From DASXYG01 sp036502625 (GTDB lineage Bacteria > Actinomycetota > Actinomycetes > Streptosporangiales > Streptosporangiaceae): a stretch of DNA of 64,000 bases. Positions within the stretch are counted from its first letter, which is position 1. Each line of letters starts with the position of its first letter. Shown one piece after another: positions 1 to 6,560 of the stretch. A program made the position numbers and the translations under genes. The notes below the pieces were generated by a model. That model ran no database searches and had not been told where the DNA came from. It saw nothing but the letters and a program-made list of their open reading frames with translations. The DNA is taken from NCBI GenBank assembly GCA_036502625.1, contig DASXYG010000069.1, positions 13,736-77,735 of the forward strand, written 5' to 3'.

Positions 1-682
1 TGCCCGTACGGCCTAGGGGGTAGCCCTCGGTGACGGCGGGGAGGTCGGCGCGGCCGATCATGGCGGGGGCTACGGCGTTGACGCGGATGCCGCGGGGGCC
101 GTACTCCAGGGCGAGCTGGCGGACGAGGCCGTCCACGCCGGCCTTGGCGGCGGCGTAGCCGGGCAGGCCCGGGGCGGCGAGGAAGCCGTTGACCGAGGTC
201 ACGGCGACGATGGCGGAGCCGGGGGGCATGACGCGCAGGGCGGCGCGCGCCGGGAAGAACGCGGTGTCCAGGGTGTTGGCGATGGCCGCGTGCCACTGGG
301 CGTCCGTGGTGTCGGTGGCCGCGGCTACGGGTTGCGCGGCGGCGGCGAGGACGAGGACGTCGGGGGCGCCGTAGCCGGCGGTGACGCGGGCGAGGAGGTC
401 GTCGGCGGCCCGGGGGTCGCTCGCGTCGCAGAGGTAGTACGCCGCGTACGGCGGGATGGCGGGGTGGGGGGTTGCCGTGCCGGGGTCCGGTGAGGTGGGC
501 GCGGTGGGGTCGCCGGACGGGCGGAGGCCCGCGCCGATGACCGTGGAGCCGGAGGCGGGGGTGGGAGCCCGGGCGGGCTCGGGGCTGAGGCCGGGGCCGG
601 AGCCGGGGGCGGGGGTGGAGAGGTGGGTGGCGGTGGCTTGGGCTATTGGGGAGTCGGCGCCGATGATCAAGGTGGTGGTCAT
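1..682 (-). CDS. SDR-family oxidoreductase, 3' end outside the window
   Basis: A short-chain dehydrogenase/reductase that uses NAD(P)H in the cytoplasm. About 227 codons are visible and the C-terminal end lies beyond base 1. The start is the ATG at 682, which overlaps the TGA of the upstream aldolase gene (ATGA), so the genes are translationally coupled. The signature S...YAAAK (catalytic Tyr and Lys) is present after a 'VTSVNGF' serine segment, and 'RGIRVNAVAPAMI' is the usual strand following the active site. Odd points: the N-terminal glycine motif is weak (LIIGADSPIAQ instead of TGxxxGxG), and residues of roughly 20-75 are Pro/Gly/Ala/Thr-rich low-complexity sequence where the second Rossmann strand would be expected. 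Substrate unknown; the neighbours suggest a sugar-acid or keto-acid intermediate. Confidence 0.85.
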   Translation of the reverse strand, partial: MTTTLIIGADSPIAQATATHLSTPAPGSGPGLSPEPARAPTPASGSTVIGAGLRPSGDPTAPTSPDPGTATPHPAIPPYAAYYLCDASDPRAADDLLARVTAGYGAPDVLVLAAAAQPVAAATDTTDAQWHAAIANTLDTAFFPARAALRVMPPGSAIVAVTSVNGFLAAPGLPGYAAAKAGVDGLVRQLALEYGPRGIRVNAVAPAMIGRADLPAVTEGYPLGRTG

Positions 683-1584
683 GGGGTGGGCCACTTGGGG
701 AGGGGGAGGTCGGTGAGGGTCTCGGCCAGGGCTCTTGCGGTTATCGGGTCGAGGGGGCGGGCGGGGAGGCGGACGGTGGGGGTGGCGATGACGCCGCGGC
801 GGTGCAGGACCTCCTTGTGGACCGCCCATGCCTGGCCGGGGCGTACGCCGAGCAGGATGAGCGGGAGGAGGCGGGCGAAACCGGCTCGGGCGGCGGCGGC
901 GCGGCCGGCGGCGAGGTCGTCGAGGACCGCGCGGAGGGGGTCGGCGAACTCGCAGGCGGGCATGGTGCCGACCGCGCCGTTCGCGTACTCCTCCAGGACG
1001 GCTTGGGCGTTCTGGCCTCCGAGTACGGCCAGCCCCGGGGTCGTGGCCGCCACTACGGCGGCGATCTTGAGCGGGGTGGGCGGGGCCTCGACCTTGACGG
1101 ACGTGATCAAGGGGTGCGCGGACAGGGTGGTGAGGGTGGCCGCGTCGATCGGGACGCCGGTCACACCGGGGGCGTCCTGGATCATCACGGGTGTGGCCGC
1201 GCCGTCGGCCACCTCGGTGTAGAACTCCGCCAGTTGGGCGGGGGCGGGCTTGGCCAGGAACGGAGGGAGGACCATGAGCTGGTCGGCGCCTCCCTCGGCG
1301 GCGGCGCGCGACTGTTCCAGGGCCGTCACCGTGCTGGTGGCGTTGACGCCGGCGACGATCGGCACGGCCGGGCCCGCGACCTCCCGTACGTCGCGCAGGA
1401 TCGTGGCGCGTTCGGCCGCGGTCAGCGCGAAGCCCTCGCTGGCCATGCCGAACACGGCCATTCCGTCGACGCCGCAGTCGAGCTGGAACTCCACCAGCCT
1501 CCGCAGGGACGCACGGTCGAGCTCGCCGCCCGCGGTGAACGGGGTGGCCAGGATGGGGACCAGGCCGGTCGGGGTACGGGTCAC
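679..1584 (-). CDS. DapA-family (class I) aldolase or lyase
   Basis: A 301-residue member of the dihydrodipicolinate synthase / N-acetylneuraminate lyase family, TIM-barrel enzymes that make a Schiff base with a keto acid. The Schiff-base lysine is probably Lys164 in 'TSVKVEAPP'. The usual YNxP segment carrying the proton-relay tyrosine is replaced by 'MIQDAPG' (residues about 134-140), so this is not a standard lysine-biosynthesis DapA. It sits between an enolase-superfamily gene and an SDR gene with ATGA overlaps on both sides, which fits cleavage or dehydration of a 2-keto-3-deoxy sugar acid made by the dehydratase. That role is inference; the family assignment is firm. Confidence 0.85.
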   Translation of the reverse strand: MTRTPTGLVPILATPFTAGGELDRASLRRLVEFQLDCGVDGMAVFGMASEGFALTAAERATILRDVREVAGPAVPIVAGVNATSTVTALEQSRAAAEGGADQLMVLPPFLAKPAPAQLAEFYTEVADGAATPVMIQDAPGVTGVPIDAATLTTLSAHPLITSVKVEAPPTPLKIAAVVAATTPGLAVLGGQNAQAVLEEYANGAVGTMPACEFADPLRAVLDDLAAGRAAAARAGFARLLPLILLGVRPGQAWAVHKEVLHRRGVIATPTVRLPARPLDPITARALAETLTDLPLPKWPTP

Positions 1585-2759
1585 GCTCGGTCCTCCTTCG
1601 CGGCGGCCAGCTTCTCGATCTTGTCGACGTCGACGTCCACGCCGAGGCCGGGGGCGGACGGCACGGTGAAGCCGGTGGGGCCGGACGGCGGTGGGGAGCG
1701 GAGGATGCCGCCCGCGACCGGCACCGTGTCCGGCTGGAACTCGAAGTACGGCGAGTCGGCTACGGCGGCGGACGCGTGCACACCGGCGGCCAGGGCCACG
1801 CCGAGGCCGACCGAGTGGTGGAACGCGACCGGCACGTGGTGCGCGGACGCCAGCTCGGCGATGGCCATCGCCTCGGTCAGGCCGGTACGGGCCACGTCCG
1901 GCTGGGCGATCCGCAGGGCGCGCCGCCCCAGCCAGTCGGCGAACTCGTAGCGGTTGCGCAGCGCCTCACCGATCGCGACCGGCGTGGCCAGCGACCCGGC
2001 CAGCTCGGCGTGGCCCAGGACGTCCTCCGGGGCGAGCGGCGCCTCGTAGAACAGCGCGCCCCGCCGGTCCAGCTCGCGGCCGAGCCGCAGCGCGTCGCCC
2101 ATGCCGTACGCCCAGTGCGCGTCCACTGCGACGGCCAGCCCCGGCGCGGCGGCGGCCACCGCGTCGTACGTGGCCAGGTCGGCCGCGACGCCCTTCCCGA
2201 GCGCCAGCTTCACCCGCGTGGCCCCGCGGCCGGCCCATTCGGCGGCCAGCGCGGCGCGCTCGGCGTCGGTGGGCACCGGGAGCCCGGACACGTACGCGGG
2301 GACGACCGTACGATGCGCGCCGCCGAGCAGTTCGGCGACGGGCAGCCCGGTGAGGCGGCCGTGCAGGTCCCACAGCGCGATGTCCACCGCGGCGAGCGCG
2401 TCGGCCTGGTGGCCCACCAGGTGGCCGCGCTCCCGCATGAGGTCGCGCAGGCCGTGCCACAGCGGACGGGCGCCGCGCGGGTCGCGGCCGAGCAGCCACG
2501 GCCCGAGCAGCCGGTCCACCACGGCGGCCGGGATCTCCGGACCGACCGGCGCGAGCGCCTCGCCCCACCCGGTGGTGCCGTCGTCGGCGGTCACCCGGAC
2601 GAGCATGGTCTCGAAGCGCGCGGAGTACAGGCTGCGCCACGGCTCGCGCACCACATAGCCCTGGTCGCGGCGCAGCTCGCGGCCGTCGTCGAGCGCGCCG
2701 AGGTACGCGCGCGGGCCGTCGAGCTTGAGCACGTACGTCCTGACCTCGGCGATGCGCAT
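1581..2759 (-). CDS. Enolase-superfamily sugar-acid dehydratase/racemase (MR/MLE type)
   Basis: A 392-residue mandelate racemase / muconate lactonizing superfamily protein. The N-terminal capping domain (about residues 1-120) is followed by a modified TIM barrel. Likely Mg2+ ligands are Asp213 (AVDAHWAYG), Glu239 (FYEAPL) and Glu265 (AIGEALRN). The general bases are Lys184 in 'TRVKLALGKG' and the Asp288/His314-315 dyad (QPDVARTG, FHHSVGLG), as in the mandelate racemase subgroup that dehydrates aldonic acids. It is the first gene of a three-gene minus-strand operon with ATGA overlap to the aldolase gene. The divergent IclR gene and shared intergenic region suggest regulation by that protein. 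The exact sugar acid cannot be told. Confidence 0.88.
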   Translation of the reverse strand: MRIAEVRTYVLKLDGPRAYLGALDDGRELRRDQGYVVREPWRSLYSARFETMLVRVTADDGTTGWGEALAPVGPEIPAAVVDRLLGPWLLGRDPRGARPLWHGLRDLMRERGHLVGHQADALAAVDIALWDLHGRLTGLPVAELLGGAHRTVVPAYVSGLPVPTDAERAALAAEWAGRGATRVKLALGKGVAADLATYDAVAAAAPGLAVAVDAHWAYGMGDALRLGRELDRRGALFYEAPLAPEDVLGHAELAGSLATPVAIGEALRNRYEFADWLGRRALRIAQPDVARTGLTEAMAIAELASAHHVPVAFHHSVGLGVALAAGVHASAAVADSPYFEFQPDTVPVAGGILRSPPPSGPTGFTVPSAPGLGVDVDVDKIEKLAAAKEDRA

Positions 2760-2811
2760 CCGCAGGCCGCCCCTCCCCGTCGATGATCGTCACCGCGATT
2801 CTGCACAGGAG

Positions 2812-2826
2812 TTGCGAAATATGCAA
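2812..2826. promoter_or_regulatory. Candidate IclR operator in the divergent intergenic region
   Basis: Imperfect palindrome with TTGC and GCAA arms around an AT-rich centre, read on the plus strand as TTGCGAAATATGCAA. It lies between the enolase gene and the IclR gene and overlaps the proposed -35 element of the latter. Its CGAAATA core is also the core of the two larger palindromes at 29191 and 36810. Binding by the adjacent IclR protein is inferred. Confidence 0.4.
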
Positions 2827-2840
2827 ACGATGCGCATACT
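2812..2840 (+). promoter_or_regulatory. Candidate promoter of the IclR gene
   Basis: TTGCGA at 2812-2817 and CATACT at 2835-2840 are separated by 17 bp. The predicted transcription start (about 2847-2848) falls on the ATG at 2848, which would make the transcript leaderless. The competing reading is an upstream ATG at 2821 preceded by AGGAG at 2807-2811. Confidence 0.4.
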
Positions 2841-2847
2841 CCGGACC

Positions 2848-3663
2848 ATGGTTTCCGAACATGGCGGCAATCAGAGCGTGGAGCGCGCCTCCGCGGTGCT
2901 GAGCGCCTTCACCCTCGGCCGTCCGGCGCTGCGCGTCTCGGACGTCGCCGCGCACGTCGGGCTCGGCGTCTCCACGACGTCCCGGCTGCTGGCCACGCTG
3001 GAGTCGGTGGAGCTCGTACGCCGCGACCCGGTGAGCCAGCTCTACGAACTGGGCCCGGCGGTGCTGACGATGGCCGGCATCGCGCTCAACCACGACCCGA
3101 TCTACCGGCAGTCGCGGCCGGTGGCGCAGCGGCTGGCATGGGAGCTCGGGCTCGGCGCGAACGTGTCGGTGCGCCGCGGCGCCGAGCTGTTCTACCTGCT
3201 CAACGTCGAGGGCCAGCTCGCGCAGAAGTCGTTCTCGCTGATGGGCCAGCGCAACCCGCTGCACGCCACCGCGATGGGCAAGTGCCTGCTGCTCGGGCTG
3301 TCGCCGCAGGAGCGCGGCGCGCTGCTGTCCGCGCCGTACGCCGGGTTCACCCAGCGCACGATCACCACGGCACGCGCGCTGGACGCCGACCTGGCCGGCG
3401 CGGCCGAGCGCGGCTACACGACGGAGGTCGAGGAGCTGGCGCTCGGCCGCGCCTGCGTGGCCGCGCCCGTACGCGACCACACCGGCGAGGTGGTGGCCGC
3501 CATCTCGCTGTCCGGCGCGCTGTCCGCGATCGCGCTGGACGAACGCGAGGCCGAGCTGGGCCGGATCATCGTCGAGGCCGCCGACTCCGTGAGCACCGGG
3601 CTCGGCTACCTCGGCCCCGTGCACACCCCGGCGGGCGGCGTACGCGAACAGGAGGACCGATGA
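2848..3663 (+). CDS. IclR-family transcriptional regulator
   Basis: About 271 residues with an N-terminal winged helix-turn-helix (SVERASAVLSAF ... LRVSDVAAHVGLGVSTTSRL) and a C-terminal GAF-like effector domain ending in 'RACVAAPVRDHTGEVVAAIS', the classical IclR layout. I chose the ATG at 2848 because IclR proteins usually begin a few residues before the 'SVERA' helix and because a promoter places the transcription start there. An ATG at 2821 with a good AGGAG site would add nine residues and cannot be excluded. The gene is divergent from the enolase operon and overlaps the downstream epimerase gene by ATGA. It probably controls both arms in response to a pathway intermediate. Confidence 0.9.
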   Translation: MVSEHGGNQSVERASAVLSAFTLGRPALRVSDVAAHVGLGVSTTSRLLATLESVELVRRDPVSQLYELGPAVLTMAGIALNHDPIYRQSRPVAQRLAWELGLGANVSVRRGAELFYLLNVEGQLAQKSFSLMGQRNPLHATAMGKCLLLGLSPQERGALLSAPYAGFTQRTITTARALDADLAGAAERGYTTEVEELALGRACVAAPVRDHTGEVVAAISLSGALSAIALDEREAELGRIIVEAADSVSTGLGYLGPVHTPAGGVREQEDR

Positions 3664-4652
3664 GGATCGCGATCACCGGGGCCTGCGGCCGGCTCGGCCG
3701 TACGCTCACCGACCGCCTGCTGGCCCGCGGCCACGAGGTCGCCGCGCTGGACGCCGTGCCCCCGATGGCCGCGCCGCCGGACGGCGTGGCGTTCACCCAG
3801 GTGGACCTCGCCGACCGCGCGGGCCTGATCGCCGCCTGCGCGGGCGCGGACACGGTCGTGCACCTGGCCGCGCTGATGTCCTGGCGGCGCGACGACGACG
3901 CCGCACTGTTCACCGCGAACGTGCTCGGCACGGCGAACGTCGCCGAGGCCGCCGTGCTCGCGGGCGCGTACCTGGTGTTCGCCAGCAGCGGCGAGGTCTA
4001 CCCGGAGGGCCGGCCCGCGTACCAGCCGCTGGACGAGGACCACCCGCGCGCGCCCACCAGCGCGTACGGGCTGACCAAGGCGCTCGGCGAGGACACCGTC
4101 GCGTTCTACCGCCGCGCCCGCGGGCTGCGCGCGTCCGTGCTGCGGTTCGCCCACTTCCAGGACGCCGCCGAGTTGCTCGACGAGGACTCGTTCTTCTCCG
4201 GGCCGCGCTTCTTCGTGCACCGCAAGCTGGCCCAGCAGCGCGCGTTCGGCAACGCGGCCGCGGTCGCCGCGCTCGAGCCGTACGACGACGGCGCGCCGCG
4301 GCTGCTGCTGTCCCGCGGCGCCGACGGCACCCCGTACCGCATGGGCATCCTCGACAGCCGCGACCTCGCCGAGGGCGTGGCCGCCGCGGCCGAGCGCCCC
4401 GATCTCGACGGCGCGACCATCGGCGTCGGCCCGGACGACTCCGTGGGCTTCGACGACCTGATCCCCCTGATGGCCGACGGCGCCGGGCTCCCGTACGCGG
4501 ACGTGCGGCTGCCCGGTCCCGCGGTGCACTACACGACGTCCAACGCGGCGGCGCGCGAGCTGCTCGGGTTCGCCGTGCGCCATCCCATCGCCGAAATGGC
4601 CGCCGAGGCCGTCGCCGCCCGGCTCGCCCGCGCGGCGCGGCCGTCCGCCTGA
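3660..4652 (+). CDS. NAD-dependent epimerase/dehydratase (extended SDR)
   Basis: A 330-residue extended short-chain dehydrogenase. The N-terminal NAD-binding motif TGACGRLG lies at residues 6-13, a D-x-D-like segment follows (QVDLADRA), and the active site shows 'FASSGEVY' and 'YGLTK' (Tyr and Lys of YxxxK). The start is the ATG overlapping the IclR stop (ATGA). Such proteins oxidise or epimerise sugars or uronates. With the neighbouring dehydratase, aldolase and permease genes it is plausibly an early step on an imported sugar acid. Substrate not determinable. Confidence 0.85.
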   Translation: MRIAITGACGRLGRTLTDRLLARGHEVAALDAVPPMAAPPDGVAFTQVDLADRAGLIAACAGADTVVHLAALMSWRRDDDAALFTANVLGTANVAEAAVLAGAYLVFASSGEVYPEGRPAYQPLDEDHPRAPTSAYGLTKALGEDTVAFYRRARGLRASVLRFAHFQDAAELLDEDSFFSGPRFFVHRKLAQQRAFGNAAAVAALEPYDDGAPRLLLSRGADGTPYRMGILDSRDLAEGVAAAAERPDLDGATIGVGPDDSVGFDDLIPLMADGAGLPYADVRLPGPAVHYTTSNAAARELLGFAVRHPIAEMAAEAVAARLARAARPSA

Positions 4653-4690
4653 CCGCGCGCTCCCCCACCCCAACCACCTGCGAGGTCGCC

Positions 4691-6025
4691 ATGCGTGAAG
4701 CCGCCGCACCCGTACCAGGACCGGCAACCGACGCCACACCGCCGCCGCGCGGCCGGGTGCTGCTCGCCGCCGGCGCCGGCCATTTCGTCGAGTGGTTCGA
4801 CATGGGCATCTACGGAACCCTGTCGACGATCATCGCGGCGAACTTCTTCGCGAAGGGCGATCCCACCGCCGCGCTGCTGTCCACGTTCGCGGTGTTCGCG
4901 GCCGGGTTCCTGGTGCGTCCGCTGGGCGGGCTGTTCTTCGGTCCGCTCGCCGACCGCATCGGACGGCAGAAGGTGCTGGCGCTCGTCGTGCTGCTCACCT
5001 CGGGGGCGACGTTCCTGATCGGCGTGCTGCCGACGTACGCGGCGGTGGGCGCGCTGGCGCCGCTGCTGCTCGTGGTGGTCCGGCTGATCCAGGGGTTCGC
5101 GGCCGGCGGCGAGACGTCGAGCGCGGTGACGCTGCTGTACGAGTACGCGCCGCCGCGCCGCCGCGGCTACTTCTCCAGCTTCGCCGACACGTTCGGGTTC
5201 CTGGCGTTCGTCGTCGGCTCGGGCCTGGCGCTGCTGCTGACCGGGGTGTTCGGCGACGCCACGATGCAGGCCTGGGCGTGGCGGCTGCCGTTCCTGCTGG
5301 CGCTGCCGCTCGGCCTGGCCGGGCTGTACCTGCGGCTGCGGCTGGAGGACACCCCGGAGTTCCGCCGCCTGGAGGCCAACGACGAGGTGGCGGAGTCGCC
5401 GTTCCGCGAGACGTTCCGTACGGGGCGTGCGGCGATGCTCGTGCTGGCCGGGCTCGTCGTGATCAAGGGCGTCGCGCACTGGACGCTGCAGACCTTCATG
5501 ATCTCCTACCTGACGGAGACGCTGCACTTCAGCACCATGGCGTCGTTCACCGCGGCGACCATCTGCCTGGCCGTCGTCGCGGTCACGGTGCCGATGATGG
5601 GCGCGCTGTCGGACCGGGTGGGCCGCAAGCCGCTGCTGATCGCCGGCACCGCGGGGTTCGTGGTGTTGAGCTGGCCGGCGCTGTGGCTGATGTCGCTGGG
5701 CAACCCGGTTCTCGCGGTGCTCGCGATGATCGTCCTCGGCCTGCTGATCGCGGCGTACGACGGGGCGGTGAGCGCCACCATGGCCGAGCTGTTCCCGCCG
5801 CGCATCCGCTCCGGCGCGATCGCCATCCCGTACAACATCGCCGTCTCGCTGTTCGGCGGCACCGCGCCGTACATCGCCACCTGGCTGATCGCGGCGACCC
5901 ACCAGCCGCTGTCGCCCGCGTACTACATCATGCTGGCGGCCGCGATCACCCTGGTCACCGTGGTCCGCGCCGTGCGGGAGACGGCCGGGCCGCGCGCCGC
6001 GCTCAGTCCGGCAGCGTCCACGTGA
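4691..6025 (+). CDS. MFS transporter, metabolite:H+ symporter (MHS) type
   Basis: A 444-residue integral membrane protein with about 12 hydrophobic segments. The first segment holds 'GHFVEWFDMGIYG', typical of the MHS group (KgtP/ShiA/ProP-like proton symporters), and the loop after TM2 holds 'GPLADRIGRQKVL', the MFS motif A; a second copy 'GALSDRVGRKPLL' follows TM8. The ATG at 4691 has GAGG about five bases upstream. It is the last gene of the rightward IclR-epimerase-permease unit and probably imports the organic acid degraded by the cluster. Its 3' end overlaps the convergent DUF5990 gene by 23 bp. Confidence 0.9.
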   Translation: MREAAAPVPGPATDATPPPRGRVLLAAGAGHFVEWFDMGIYGTLSTIIAANFFAKGDPTAALLSTFAVFAAGFLVRPLGGLFFGPLADRIGRQKVLALVVLLTSGATFLIGVLPTYAAVGALAPLLLVVVRLIQGFAAGGETSSAVTLLYEYAPPRRRGYFSSFADTFGFLAFVVGSGLALLLTGVFGDATMQAWAWRLPFLLALPLGLAGLYLRLRLEDTPEFRRLEANDEVAESPFRETFRTGRAAMLVLAGLVVIKGVAHWTLQTFMISYLTETLHFSTMASFTAATICLAVVAVTVPMMGALSDRVGRKPLLIAGTAGFVVLSWPALWLMSLGNPVLAVLAMIVLGLLIAAYDGAVSATMAELFPPRIRSGAIAIPYNIAVSLFGGTAPYIATWLIAATHQPLSPAYYIMLAAAITLVTVVRAVRETAGPRAALSPAAST

Positions 6026-6437
6026 TCGCGGGCGGTACGACCCGGGCGCACCTCGGCCCGCCCTTGGCGTCGGTCAGCGTGAGGCGGCCGACGAGGGTGC
6101 CCGGCTCGGCGGCCCGGAGGACCTCCGGCGGAATCGCGGTGAGCAGGAGCTTGGCGCGGCGGAACATGTTCCAGCCGGACGGGTCGACCGCGCCCCACGA
6201 GAGGTAGATGAACCGGTCGCCGGGGCGGCCCTGGACGTACGGGCCGGTGACGTCGGCGCCGGAGACCGCGCAGTCGAGGGTCCAGGTCGCCGAGGGCGCG
6301 TCGCCAGGGACCGGGTCGAGCAGCTCGGCGGGGCGGTTGCGGCCCTGGACCGCCACGTGGACGTCGTCGTACGCGTCTCCGTTGACCGGGGCGAACGCGC
6401 GTCCGGGCAGGTCGGTCGCCTCGATGCGGATCAGCAT
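6003..6437 (-). CDS. DUF5990-family protein
   Basis: A 144-residue cytosolic protein of unknown function that matches the DUF5990 family as I recall it: a beta-rich N-terminus beginning MLIRIEATDLPGR, then 'VAVQGRNRPAELLDPVPG', 'SATWTLDC', and a 'DRFIYLSWG' segment. The ATG at 6437 is preceded by GAGGAGGCGGC. It is divergent from the iron-regulated ABC genes and convergent with the MFS gene, whose end it overlaps. Nothing shows a link to either neighbour. Confidence 0.75.
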   Translation of the reverse strand: MLIRIEATDLPGRAFAPVNGDAYDDVHVAVQGRNRPAELLDPVPGDAPSATWTLDCAVSGADVTGPYVQGRPGDRFIYLSWGAVDPSGWNMFRRAKLLLTAIPPEVLRAAEPGTLVGRLTLTDAKGGPRCARVVPPAITWTLPD

Positions 6438-6507
6438 GCCGCCTCCTCGCCCATGTGCGTGCCGGTGGCGACTCTACCGATGCGCGACCCGGGAGTGCGA
6501 GGCGAAT

Positions 6508-6526
6508 GAAGGTGAGCCTAAGCTAA
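6508..6526 (-). promoter_or_regulatory. Iron box (DtxR/IdeR/DmdR-type operator)
   Basis: On the minus strand the site reads TTAGCTTAGGCTCACCTTC, which agrees with the actinobacterial DmdR/IdeR consensus TTAGGTTAGGCTCACCTAA at 16 of 19 positions. It lies 35 bp before the ABC transporter start at 6561 and overlaps a TAAGCT (-10-like) hexamer at 6519-6524, the position expected for iron-dependent repression. The other side faces the DUF5990 gene. Confidence 0.75.
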
Positions 6527-6560
6527 GTCGACGGTGTCGGGCTCGGGTGGAAGTGGTGGG

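Noticed and set aside
679..1584. Lysine-biosynthesis DapA
   Set aside because: The YNxP tyrosine segment is missing and the gene is coupled to a sugar-acid dehydratase and an SDR.
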